Shown here piece after piece: positions 43,443 through 53,545 of a DNA stretch of 64,000 bases. Positions within the stretch are counted from its first letter, which is position 1. Each line of letters begins with the position of its first letter. The DNA lies in assembly GCA_933228895.1 (NCBI GenBank), contig OW121848.1:137658615-137722614 (forward strand). Reading direction: 5' to 3'. Under the pieces are notes generated by a model, which saw only the letters and a list, made by a program, of their open reading frames with translations, did no database searches and was not told the DNA's origin. The translations under genes were made by a program, and so were the position numbers. The DNA is from Platycnemis pennipes (taxonomy: Eukaryota > Arthropoda > Insecta > Odonata > Platycnemididae).

Positions 43443-45376
43443 TTACTTCAATCCATTATAACACACTTGTTTTCTCCGGGCCTCTGCGCGATTCTCCTCC
43501 AGTTGCTCCAGGTGTATTTGGAGCTTAGCCTCCGCTGCCCTTTTCTCAAGGGCAACAACCTCCTTTCGCAATTCATGTAGTTCCCTACCGGCCACCATCG
43601 CGACCTCCACTTTCTTCAGCCTTTCCTCCAGTGCCCTCATTCGAGAGGTTCCACCCCTCGAAGTGTGTGGAGTTGGAAGATAACCAGAAGATTCTGGCAA
43701 ATCCACCAACTCCACAACAGTGGTTCTGTTCTCCTGTGCAACGGCTTCTCTGGATGCATGGCTAGGCCCTGCATCCTCTGTATCAAGAAATGAACGAAAT
43801 AATTAACAAACAAAATACACACACCACTATTTAACAAGTAAGATTAATATAGGTAGACTGGGAAACCTGTGTTAAGACTAACATCAATTGTTTTTCATTA
43901 TTGTGCTTAATCACTCATATTATTGCAAGATTATAATACCTTGGTGCAATTATAGATGAATCTTTAAAATAGCGTATCCTCTAGGCTTTCTTTGATTAAA
44001 ATCCAAGACTACATTTCCTGAACCCTTATGCAGTTTTTGCTTTTGTACATAAATACAGTAATAATTTGTGCATCTTAGGTCCTGTATGTAGAACATATTT
44101 TTTAAATAATGTAAAATTACTCCCTGGCGAGGGAAAAGTTTTTTCCATAAATTGCGGGTAGGAGGTACATACAGCAGACACCCTGTATTTCCACTAGATA
44201 TTCTTTTTTGATGGTAAACGGCCGGTTTAAAGGTACGTATATAAGCTCCAACTTAACTAAAAATTGCATAGCTTCGTCTGGAATGGACATTACCATCAAA
44301 ATATTCAAAGGACATTTATTTCTATCGAGTTACACATTTGTTTCAGTTAGTCGCATAGTGTTTGTTGCACTCTCAATTTATTTTTGCCACCATTAAGACT
44401 CATCTATGACTACACCTAGGAATTTGAAGCTGGTTACCCACTCACTTTGGTTGCAATTATGACACAAATTCGTCGGACACCTTATTTTAAGATAAATTAA
44501 ATTCCACTTAAACTGGTCCCTGTTACACACATTGATATAAACATCATCTAACGATTGTCGATGAAGAATTATTTCCGATGCTATTACGTGAAGATTTTTT
44601 TCTTATGCCACTTCTAAAAACATCACAGTAACAGATACCTTTTGTATATGTGCAAAGGATGAAGATATGAAAAATCTCTTGCCACTTAACATGGGCTTAG
44701 AGCAAGATAATCTTTAAGATAACAGGTGATTACAAGTTACTTTGCAACACATGTAAAGACATTGAAAAGAAACACAAAACATATTACAATACCTTCATCC
44801 AACGGTCGCAATGATTCCGCATCCTCTGCACCCACGAGTGTGTCGGACAGCATATCGCTATCTTCGACACCCATCACACAATGGGTGATTGAAGGAATGG
44901 CTACCTCCAATTGTGGGGTGATTTCGCTGTCAGGGTCCTCATGCGGAACATAAGGACCCCCTCCTGTACCCATTCTTTTCCTCGTCTCCGCGGCATGGCT
45001 CCTTTTCCTCCTCATTTTAACGTTGTCCCAGGCTTTACGGAGCTGCTTCAAAGAACGCTGTTATCACAAATAACATCCTTATATTATGATTTGGTACAAT
45101 ATTTTGATCAAAGCAACTTAAGGTACCGTACGTGTAGCACAGCTTTTAATACGGTCACCATTTACACTACTCAAAATGCATGACATCGACACTTACTTGG
45201 CTAACGTATCCATGGCTGTTGAATTTGTCAGCCAACCTCTGCCAACATTTTGCCTTTGTTTCCAAAGACACTGCATCTGTTTTTTTGTTCTCCAAAATTC
45301 CTTTGTGTTCCAATACCAACTCAATCAGTAACGCTTTCTCCTGCGGCGACATTCTGCAGGCACCCTGCGACGCCAT
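43443..45376 (-). CDS. Harbinger Myb/SANT-like DNA-binding protein, three exons, intact
   Basis: Exons on the - strand: 45376-45197, 45057-44793, 43777-43443, with donors CCAA|GTAAGT and GAAG|GTATTG and acceptors AACAG and ATACAG. They add to 780 bases, 259 residues, without interruption. Residues about 10-80 (MSPQEKALLIELVLEHKGIL, KCWQRLADKFNSHG, LKQLRKAWDNVKMRRKR) match the Myb/SANT-like domain of zeste- and FSBP-type proteins. An acidic middle follows, and the end (about 195-255, MRALEERLKKVEVAMVAGRE, EVVALEKRAAEAKLQ) is a coiled coil. In this superfamily the partner binds element ends and helps the transposase enter the nucleus. The start chosen is MASQGACRM; an earlier in-frame Met is less likely. 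Confidence 0.88.
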
Positions 45377-45626
45377 TTCGCGTGAAGTCGAGTTTACTTT
45401 CGCCAGTCTTTTTTTTCCGTGAGACGTCACAGAAAACGTCATCGTTGGTATGAGAAATTTCTGTGAACGCCGCGACGATTGTTCGAGGCGACCTCCATCG
45501 CAGCTCCTAGGAGCTACAATAGAGGTCGGACTGTGCAACGCGATGGAGGTGCCCTCTCTTGCTCGCTCCTCCTACGAGGAGGAGATGAAGCAGGAGGTGG
45601 AGGTTCGTCTCTGCATACGGGCCTAA

Positions 45627-46044
45627 GGAATCTGTAAAATGGTACAAGAAAATGTTTTTTCATCTGATAGATGTTCTGCTACTCAATGCATACCACTTTC
45701 ATTCCGTGAAAACTGGAAGCAGTATGTCACTGAAGGAATTTAGTCGTACTGTTGTGCGACATATATTCACAAAATACGGTACCCTGTCCCAACCCCACCC
45801 TGGCCGTTCGACACCCACCAACCTCGCACGATACCAGCTCTTGTGAAAGGAAGTTATTTTGCGACACTACCTGGAGTTCGTCCCACCCACAGAGAAGAGG
45901 GCCAAACCGCAGAGACAGTGCCACGATTGCATGAATACGCAGCGTGCGGAGAGGCGCAGGAAACTAGTACACACTTGGTGTAAGCAAGGGGATGACACTG
46001 CCATAAGGCCAATGCGTATAGGTTTCTGGAAACTAGCGCCACCG
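45627..46044 (+). pseudogene. piggyBac-type transposase relic, downstream part
   Basis: Reads SVKWYKKMFFHLIDVLLLNA, then SLKEFSRTVVRH. It crosses a TGA at 45844-45846 in the same frame and continues LEFVPPTEKRAKPQRQCHDC. This is the C-terminal part of a PGBD4-like transposase with a decayed cysteine-rich tail (CHDC, WCKQ). It is directly continuous with 37691-38035 apart from the Harbinger insert. The segment with the third catalytic Asp (GGVD-like) is missing. Confidence 0.85.
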
Positions 46045-46690
46045 GCTGGCTTCGTGTCAGGAGGCTACGGGTCCCGAGAACCGCGAGAAGCGAGAAAATC
46101 GCGAAACGCGAGACGCTCGCCGCTAGGTTTAAATCGTTATTAAGTCACTATTTCGATTTTCTCTCATTTAACATTACAATTTCCAAACTATTTTGCTAAT
46201 TTGAACAGAATCTTACGGAAAACAACGATTTTTATCCCCTTTAAGATATTACTGATGAATCCCCATAGTGTAAAGAAATGGGCTAACTTTTGATAGGACC
46301 GAAGGAACTAGTCGAGGTCAGCTGGAAGGTGATAACTGTAATGATAAAAGCCAGCATTTGACGAAAAAATATTTATTAACATCAAAACAAAATCACAATA
46401 CAAAACAAATCATTCAAAGTAGAATACCGACATTTAGTAAAAGTAGATTAGTGCAAATAAACATTCATATTTGGTCAAACAACAGACAATGATAGGATAT
46501 GGAATTCGTATAGTTTAACAGAAATCAATAATTACATAACATGAAAACGTTTCCTCAGAACTAGTTTTCTGTGTAATTTGTTAGGGTAACGACTCCTATT
46601 TTCTGCTACATGCTAATGATTATTATCAAAAGAAATGAGTAAGAAATACCACTTATCCTGTCGACGACACAATATTCACAGATTAGTTTT
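46045..46690. other. No gene recognised
   Basis: AT-rich after a short GC-rich stretch of GCGAGA-type repeats at 46080-46125. Confidence 0.4.
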
Positions 46691-46942
46691 TTAATGCCAC
46701 ATGTGAAATTTCACTAAATTGCATACGTAAGATATTGTGCTTGGCAGTGCAGTCACCTCAGAATAATCATTCCCAGCGTCGATTGTTATCACTGCACATA
46801 GATCAAAAGTTCCTCTGGGTAGAACGTCGAGAGAATCCGTGAAATGCAAAGGAAAATCGTTAGAGCATATTGTGAACTTATACCAACCATTCATTTCAAA
46901 ACAATAACGCTTCAACGGTGTGATGCACGGCCGAGATCATAA
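46691..46942 (-). CDS. Short unidentified open frame, possible exon
   Basis: The - strand frame reads CITPLKRYCFEMNGWYKF through DAGNDYSEVTAL to a stop at 46691. No ATG at the expected place and no family recognised. Upstream on the same strand GTTGGAAG|GTAAGTG near 46964 is a strong splice donor, so this may be one exon of a larger, unidentified gene. It may also be chance. Confidence 0.22.
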
Positions 46943-47848
46943 AATTACATTAATACACTTACCTTCCAACATATCTGGGACATTGTTCTGTGAAAGAAGA
47001 TGTTTCCGGAAAAATGCATAAAGCCTTTGTATATATTTTACGAAACATCTACTACATTGTAGTTATCGGCCAACTTTAAAGTAAACAAACCTGTCACCTT
47101 CGATAACCGAAGCAAATAATACGAACATCACTGAGCAATATCACAATATATCACATCACAATAATACGAACATTCACTTGCATTCTTTCACTAGAGTGGC
47201 ACAAGTTTATGAGGTAGCCATGTTGATTCCACTTTAAAACACACTCAAATACAGAAAATTATCTCGGTAAACACTCAATTATGCTTTAATTTAGCATATC
47301 GGTGAACTTAACACAACAGCAATATTTTCAGACTCCTTAACATGGCTGATCTCAACCAATCGGCCAATCACGAGCCAGAATCTCAGATATCGGCCTCCGC
47401 AGCGCCTCTCGCGGGTCTAGAGATGGAAAAGTTTTCCCATCCACAATCGATTAAAGTAGTCTATACGATATATCGCATGATTGTCGACCCCTTGGTGTAA
47501 TTAGTGTGGAGTGGGATTGAGTATTGGTCGGTGTTTCCGTGATTTTCACAGTATGAAAACATTTTAATATAAATAAATATAATAATAAATAATTCCATTT
47601 TCATTACACTGACCGTAATTACGAATTAATTGTTGTACGAAAATAAATTTTGAAAAAATTAAGAAAGCCTTTCAGTAAAAAAAACACTTCCTGTAATACG
47701 ACATTCAGGGTGAAATAATTAGAAAATTACGCATTTTAATTTTTTAAATATTTTTTCCTTGAATATAAATAAAATGATCATTGATAAAATTGCGCAAAGA
47801 TAAGAAAAAAGGAAAACAATTATTTTTGCGCCTGTGGAGAGCTATATT
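46943..47848. other. No gene recognised
   Basis: AT-rich. ACAATAATACGAACAT is repeated near 47110 and 47160. A splice donor-like site lies near 46964 on the - strand. Confidence 0.35.
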
Positions 47849-48503
47849 GTTACAGACTATTCGTCTGCTAGGGGCGTAGTTCAGGTGGATCAGCGAATCT
47901 GGACAGGTCGAAGAAATGAGAGACACTCCAGAGACTTAGTTAAAGCCATTTTATTTCGATATTCCGGACATAGCCACTTACAAACAGGAGCGGAGTTAAG
48001 ACGGAGCTGTAGGTAGGCAGCGGGCCTAGGTGCGACCGCGGCGGCGACTGTGGGGATGGCGGCGTCGACGATAGGACGATCGGCGATCGTGGGTTCCCCG
48101 ATGGTTCGGCGGCGAACGGCGAATCTCGGCGGTGGCGGCGGTTGACGAAGTCCGCAGCGAAGGCTGGATCAACAGCTAGATGCTTGGTCAGCAGGGCTGG
48201 ATCGACAGCGAAGGCAGGGTCGGCGGCTGGGAGCTCGGCAACGGAGAGTCTCGAAGTTCAGCACGGAGAGTCTCGAAGTTTCAGGAATTAGCGGCAGCAC
48301 AGCAGTTGAGGTTCCAGTAGACTCGTAGGCGAGGCTCCAGTTCTGCTCCCCCGATGAATGTGTCTTTCCATCGTTTGGACGGCCCTTATACGCATGTCTG
48401 CCGAGACCTTGTAGAAGCGGATGCTGGAAGTCGGTGGGATGGGGCTGGTGGGAGTGCGATCGAAGGGGTGTCGAAGGTCTTTGGAGGCAGGTGTTGCAAG
48501 ACA

Positions 48504-48554
48504 GGGGAAGTGGAGGAGAAGACCCAAGGCTAGGGTCTTCTCCTCCACTTCCCC
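48504..48554 (+). repeat. Perfect 22-bp inverted repeat with 7-base loop
   Basis: Arms 48504-48525 (GGGGAAGTGGAGGAGAAGAC plus CC) and 48533-48554, loop AAGGCTA. Confidence 0.95.
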
Positions 48555-48566
48555 TCCCCCCCCCAC

Positions 48567-48620
48567 CATTTTGCATTCCTATCCCTTCAACTTTGAGTCA
48601 GAAGGGATAGAAATGCAAAA
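48567..48620 (+). repeat. 20-bp inverted repeat, one mismatch
   Basis: Arms ATTTTGCATTCCTATCCCTT (48567-48586) and 48601-48620, 14-base loop. It sits 12 bases after the previous hairpin. Confidence 0.9.
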
Positions 48621-48710
48621 TAAAAATCCCTTGTGGTCATGGATTTTCCTGTTTGCCTTATTCCTTCGGTTGCCTGTACTGCGCAATACCCATGAAGGTG
48701 ACTTTTAGGT

Positions 48711-48775
48711 ACGTGCGCCCGGCACGTGCGTACGGCACGTGCGTAGTCTCGAAGGTGACTTTCCCGCACGTGTCT
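48711..48775 (+). promoter_or_regulatory. Cluster of ACGTG motifs
   Basis: Four ACGTG cores in about 65 bases, two in exact repeats of GGCACGTGCGTA (with CACGTG E boxes) and one in CGCACGTGTC. GAAGGTGACTTT also occurs twice (about 48697 and 48750). Such clusters bind bHLH factors in known promoters, but no downstream gene was found here. Confidence 0.35.
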
Positions 48776-49018
48776 GTGTCGTTCATCGGAAATCATCGTG
48801 GTGGCGATATTTCCTGTTTTTGAATAATGCTCCGTCGTTTTCCAGGATGTGGAAATGAATAATATAATGAAAAAGATGTACCCGTGGCTAGTGGGTATGT
48901 GACAATATTTCAGATTAATTGCGCAGTTAACGGGTTAATCAAGAATCGACGTGAAGGAAATGGTGTAAGTCATTTATCCACCATTCCTAGGGAACAAAAG
49001 GCAGTTCAGCAAGCAAGA

Positions 49019-49148
49019 AATGGAGACTGCCAGTGAAATAGCTAAAGCTCGTGTATAAGTGGAGAGAGTCATAGAAAGGGTAAAAAAGTTTAAGATGCTG
49101 CAAAACAGAATACCATTGCCTCTTATGTATCAACTTAATGACATAATG
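49019..49148 (+). pseudogene. DDE superfamily 4 transposase fragment
   Basis: Reads TASEIAKARV, a stop, then VERVIERVKKFKMLQNRIPL and MYQLNDIM, ending at a donor-like ATG|GTAATA. It matches the C-terminal VERxIxRIKxFxIL block of DDE_Tnp_4 transposases. No other part was found nearby. Confidence 0.6.
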
Positions 49149-50689
49149 GTAATAATTTTTGAAATTACAAATATTTCACAACCTATTCTGGCACTAGATA
49201 TATCTCTATGATAAATGTGTGTAAATATGTAAATAATTGTGACAGGATTGCTTTCTTTCCTTTTTCACCATTTTTGCAGATGCATTATCACCTTCTGTGC
49301 CCCTGCCATATGTTTACGTATTCTATTATAGAACTATGTAGATACTAGGTGCATCGCTGATAGATGAGGGATTAATTAATTTAAGTGCATGGTTACAATG
49401 CTTCTCAGTAAGGCAAATAGGTGGCATTTGGATTGAGCTCACCTTCTATGCCAGTTAAGGTGGCAGGTCGGGTAATCGTTAATCATTGAGAAATTTAGTT
49501 ACTTGAATGTTAATGCTCGTTTAAAATTTCAATATTTTTTTCAACAATTTCAGGTCTTAGTTTAACCATATTTAGTAGGAATGACTTACGTCTTAGATAT
49601 ATTCAGAAATATTGTGCTTTAACTTTACACATTGCCATAAAAATTTGCTTAAATGCAGACTTGATTCATTTCTTCAGTCATTCATGCGACATTAATTTTC
49701 CGAAAACGGTTCCCACCCGTGGTCATAGAATTCAAAATAAGTATATTAACGAAGATATATTGTCACTCGAATGCGAACTGGTATGAAAACACGTTTCTAT
49801 AAATTATTTAATCTTTCTTTTTTAATCCGGCAACAGCGTCCATTCTGCAACACGCCGTAGGCAGTTTCTTATGTTTCTCTTTGAGTTTCTTTGCTACAGT
49901 ATTCGTGACGACAGGTGTCACTTACGTCGTTGTTTACATTAGTGACCAAATGCTCCTTTGTGGTTTCTTGTGGTTTGTAACGCTGAATGAATCGAAAGAT
50001 TTAGGTGGTTTTTTATGTGGATCTGCCCAAGTTAGATCTGTTAGTCATGTTTACGTCTTTTCGAAGAAAGAGAAAGTTCATTTCCCAAAAAAAATATAAT
50101 AGGAGGGTAAATCAGTCGCTCTCCATCAAGGCAAAGTGGAAAGAAAAAGCTTCATCTAGTGCACACAATTCTTCTACGCAGCTTTTTACGTCGAATTTCG
50201 CCGTTTGATTGATATTGCATTTGTTGGCGAGCAAATGAAGTGCGCTATTTGCAATGCAGCTTTGTCGTTCAAGAACATTGAATGAAAAAAAAAGTTGGTT
50301 TGGCTATCACTTTTTCTATTCGTTGCGAGTCATGTGTCGTCGTCATTATGTTAATTTTCACAGAATTCATTATACTGGTACAACGCGTTTCCAAGCTAAT
50401 ACGTCATTCAAAAGTACTAAGATTTCCCAGGTCAAGCCGGATACATATAGACATGGGCCCAGGATGGGAGTGCTGCTCTGAGTGAAACAGTTCCACAACT
50501 TATTATATGGACTTCTGCGGCTTAGTTCACTTTAGCTTATATTACATACAATACATTACTACCACTACTTGGATTAATTCAGAAATGTACCCATTATAAG
50601 CGGAGCCCATGACATAACGTTGCAGTTTTTGTGAGTGAATTTCGTAATTGCATGTCAACTGCAAGTCTAAATATTACACTTGGGCTTAG
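49149..50689. other. No gene recognised
   Basis: AT-rich with short frames. KCAICNAALSFKN near 50238 has a CxxC and could be the zinc-binding start of a hAT-type relic whose C-terminus is at 51073, but this is weak. Confidence 0.35.
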
Positions 50690-51035
50690 AAGTGGTTACC
50701 TCTCGGTCGCCTTTTACACAGAATCCGTGTCCAAAGAGGGGTAGACCATAGTACATAGACCAGTAGTTCATACCGGGTATCCGACACCCGGCTGGGAACC
50801 ACGGACCTCATCCTCCAGGATCCCCTTCTCCTCCTTGCGGGTCTCCGCACACGGCAAACGTGGGAGGATCGCAGACAGTTGATCCACAAGACTGTCCGGA
50901 CGCATCCCTTGCTGACTCGGGGTGTTTTTGGGGTTGTCTCCTCGCCCTTTTAATCGCCTTCTACAAGCAGGGATACTGCGGGTGTATTCTCAATTCCCCT
51001 ACCAGCAGAGGGTATCAGATTGATACCGTTGCTGT
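50690..51035 (-). mobile_element. LINE 5'-leader fragment related to I-clade copy 1
   Basis: Shares long blocks with 16660-16975: CCCGGCTGGGAACCACGGAC, GGGTCTCCGCACACGGCAAA and CAAGCAGGGATACTGCGG. It has neither ORF, so only the leader is present here. Confidence 0.8.
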
Positions 51036-51072
51036 GCTTTAAGTCATTCAAATTGTCGAAGCCAGTGTGCAA

Positions 51073-51190
51073 GCTCTGTGGATACCTGCTTTAAATGTGG
51101 ACTGCGAAAGAGCCTTTTCACAGTATGCAAATGTTTAAGCTGATCTACGGACAACTTTGAAATCATGCTGGGAGCATGGTTTGATCAGCA
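51073..51190 (+). pseudogene. hAT-type transposase C-terminal fragment
   Basis: Reads LWIPALNVDCERAFSQYANV, a TAA, then ADLRTTLKSCWEHGL. This is the N-V-D-x-E-R-x-F-S block of the hAT dimerisation domain. It lies directly beside the LINE leader fragment. Confidence 0.65.
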
Positions 51191-51219
51191 AAAAGAATAA
51201 CATGTAATTGAGTTGCATG

Positions 51220-51450
51220 AATGCCTACATTGACTAGATTAATGTATACATATACAACGTATAATTTATATGCAATGTATAATTTTTACACGAATGTATA
51301 TAAAATGACATTGTACACATACGGTATGGGAATTGTGTACATTTTATACAATGTACACATGTATACTTTTACATACAACTGCATACAAATGTGTGTAAAA
51401 TGTGTAGATTGTACACATCCTGTGTTGAACTTGTGTACAACTTTTTCATA
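51220..51450. repeat. TGTACA/TGTATA-rich low-complexity tract
   Basis: Many overlapping TGTACAC, TGTATA and ATACAA words, as in a decayed simple repeat. No coding frame. Confidence 0.6.
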
Positions 51451-51708
51451 GGGGATATTATTTTCACTCATGATACATAATTTTTTTAGCTCCTGTTCCC
51501 AAAGCCATCCCAAAATGAAATTTATACCAAAGATAGAATGCATTTAACTGTTTGCATATTTTTTTCCCAATAAAATTAAAGATACATTTTTTTAGATACT
51601 CAAGGTCAAAGGTCACACCTTGTGACCTTGGAATAAAAAAATAAGTATTTTAAAATCTAGCATTTTTATGGAAACTATGTTCCTTTAGCTTTAACACTTT
51701 CCGTGCGG

Positions 51709-51770
51709 ATGACTGCTTAAGCAGTCATGCCGCCCCTCAGCCCTTGACGAGTGACTGCTTAAGCAGTCAC
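51709..51770 (+). repeat. Two subterminal 20-bp palindromes
   Basis: ATGACTGCTTAAGCAGTCAT at 51709-51728 and GTGACTGCTTAAGCAGTCAC at 51751-51770. Both contain TTAA at the centre. Likely transposase-binding repeats of the piggyBac-type element. Confidence 0.92.
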
Positions 51771-52837
51771 GGGGCCCATAACGGCTCTTTCGTTTCCCCC
51801 ACTTAGTCGCCGCCGTGTAGGGTTCCCTTTTCGGCCCATCGTCATCAGTTGAACCCCTAGCGTCGATTGAGGAAGCATTCGTTCTTGGATTCATCGATTT
51901 TTTTTCACCAGCTTGTGAATATTTAAGGTAAGTTTTTACTGAAAATTCAAGTAGTTTCTTAAATTATTTTTTTTTGCAATTATCATTTATCAAATTGTCT
52001 TTAAATTGTAAATGTTTCCATGCAGTGTAAATATTCAACAACGACTCTAATTTGGATATTTCTGTATTATTTATTAGTTAGAAATGGAATGTTTTACGTT
52101 AAAATAGCAAACTACTTTTTTTTACTCTGCGAGTATAATGGCCTATTTGTAATGCTGGTTTTGATCTTTTGAAGGACACCATTGCCGGAGATAGAGGCAG
52201 AAATTTACTATTTCTATCAATCTTGGATTTGGATCATTCTCTGAAGGTATTTTCATTTTTTTGTTGAATATTTCTGAATAGAAACGTGTCAACGTGCTTC
52301 AGTACAATTTCGTGAAAATCTTGTGAAGGCCACATTAGTGATTTATTAAGTTCTAGAATATTATATAAATATAAAATTATTTAGAAGACAAATAATTTAA
52401 GTTACCTTTTTCACTGCATTGTGCTTAATTTAAATTATTATTAGTCTTTATACACATACTTGTGCTGATAATGTTATATCTAGCCATCTGGCAACCGAAA
52501 CAGTTGAACGATTGAAAATTTTGCCGCTATCGGGATAGTAAGCCACTCCATCGTCAGCCGAAGCTTATGGATAAAATTAGAAAACCGTGTTACAGAATAT
52601 AAATAATTTATGACATTATCACTTCAAATACTCTAAGGTAGGAGTCGGTAACCCGCAGACTACGAAAGGAGTTCATGCAACCCACATAACTATTGCACAA
52701 ATTCCAGCAGGTAACGCCGTTAAGGTTTTCGCGGCCAGTTCGCGGTCCTTGAATACGCATAACTATTAGCTGTTAATTACTATAATACTTAAGATAATGA
52801 GAGTCCTTATAGGGAGGATAAATTGCTTAAATATATG
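51771..52837. other. No gene recognised; 5' noncoding part of the piggyBac-type element
   Basis: AT-rich up to the LTR insertion. It may hold an untranslated first exon and intron of the transposase gene. Confidence 0.45.
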
Positions 52838-53177
52838 TGTGGCGCCTCCGTCACCGGCGGCCGGCGCGCCACGCTGTCGCAGGAAGCAGAGGCTGATTCC
52901 CCGCCAGGTCGCCGCGGCGAGACAATTCGCCGCCAGGCCGTCGCCGGCGAGATAATTGCTCGCCGAGTTCGCGCCTGAAGCATTGCAGTTCCCGCATAGC
53001 GCTCGCTCAGAACACTCGCGTAAGACGGCGCTCCCTGTAGTGTTGACCTCGTGTCTTTTTGGACGCTCAATAAAAGTGTTTTTCCGTATCCCGTGGTGTA
53101 AGTTATTTCAGCTGCACCTTGACCTGCACGCTCCCTCTCCCAGCTACGCTTCCCAGCGGGAATAGGGATGCCATCAA
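52838..53177 (+). repeat. 5' LTR of the gypsy element
   Basis: 340 bases starting TGTGGCGCC and ending CCATCAA, with AATAAA near 53068 as polyadenylation signal. It differs from the 3' LTR at about 11 positions plus a 2-base gap, roughly 3%. Confidence 0.92.
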
Positions 53178-53178
53178 A

Positions 53179-53194
53179 GTGGTGACCCCGAGTT
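53179..53194 (+). other. Primer-binding site, tRNA-Trp type
   Basis: TGGTGACCCCGA directly after the 5' LTR is complementary to the 3' end known for insect tRNA-Trp, the primer reported for CsRn1-type elements. Confidence 0.65.
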
Positions 53195-53229
53195 CAATAG
53201 TCGTGCAGCACTCTACGTCTCTTCGCGCC

Positions 53230-53545
53230 TTCGACATCATGGGAAACGACGATCCGGCACACGAGCAACCCTGCCTAGCATCTGAGGCTGATCGCCATGC
53301 AGCCCAGCACCAGCCGCCTCTCAGCGTCAGCGCGGTCGGACAGTGCAGGCTCCCGAATTTCTGGCGTGCCAGCCCCGAGCTCTGGTTTTTCCAGATAGAG
53401 TCACAATTCCAGGTGCACCACATCACGAGCGACGCATCTCGTTATCACCTGGTGGTGGCGACATTGGACCACGACACCATCGCGGATGTGTCGGACGTTA
53501 TTCGCGACTCTCCATCCTGCCTCAGCGGACCATCGCCCGGCCGCT
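53230..53545 (+). pseudogene. Gypsy gag remnant
   Basis: The frame reads LPNFWRASPELWFFQIESQF and TSDASRYHLVVATLDHDTIA, the N-terminal gag signature of CsRn1-type elements. After IRDSP it passes straight into protease sequence in another frame, so most of gag, including a zinc knuckle, is deleted. Confidence 0.8.

Larger units (their letters stand above)
38036..45623 (+). mobile_element. PIF/Harbinger element with TAA duplication and two convergent genes
   Basis: The ends are inverted repeats starting GGCCCGTATGCAGAGACGAA (31 bases perfect: 38036-38066 and 45593-45623), with TAA outside both (38033-38035 and 45624-45626). TAA/TTA 3-bp duplication and a transposase plus Myb-like gene pair are the known hallmarks of this superfamily. 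Length 7588 bp. The transposase gene points right, the Myb-like gene points left. It sits inside a piggyBac relic. Confidence 0.95.
47849..48620 (-). mobile_element. Possible solo LTR
   Basis: Read on the - strand: a TATA-like GTATAAGGG near 48390, an AATAAA near 47955 and a terminal CTGTAACA at 47849, the order of U3, polyadenylation signal and U5 in an LTR. The other end and target duplication could not be fixed, and no primer site or coding part follows. Could also be an unrelated GC-rich promoter. Confidence 0.35.

Noticed and set aside
47849..48620. Full LTR retrotransposon
   Set aside because: Only one LTR-like segment without primer site, coding part or second copy in the window.
51220..51450. 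Cluster of hormone-receptor or Pumilio sites (TGTACA, TGTATA)
   Set aside because: More simply a low-complexity repeat; no gene context.
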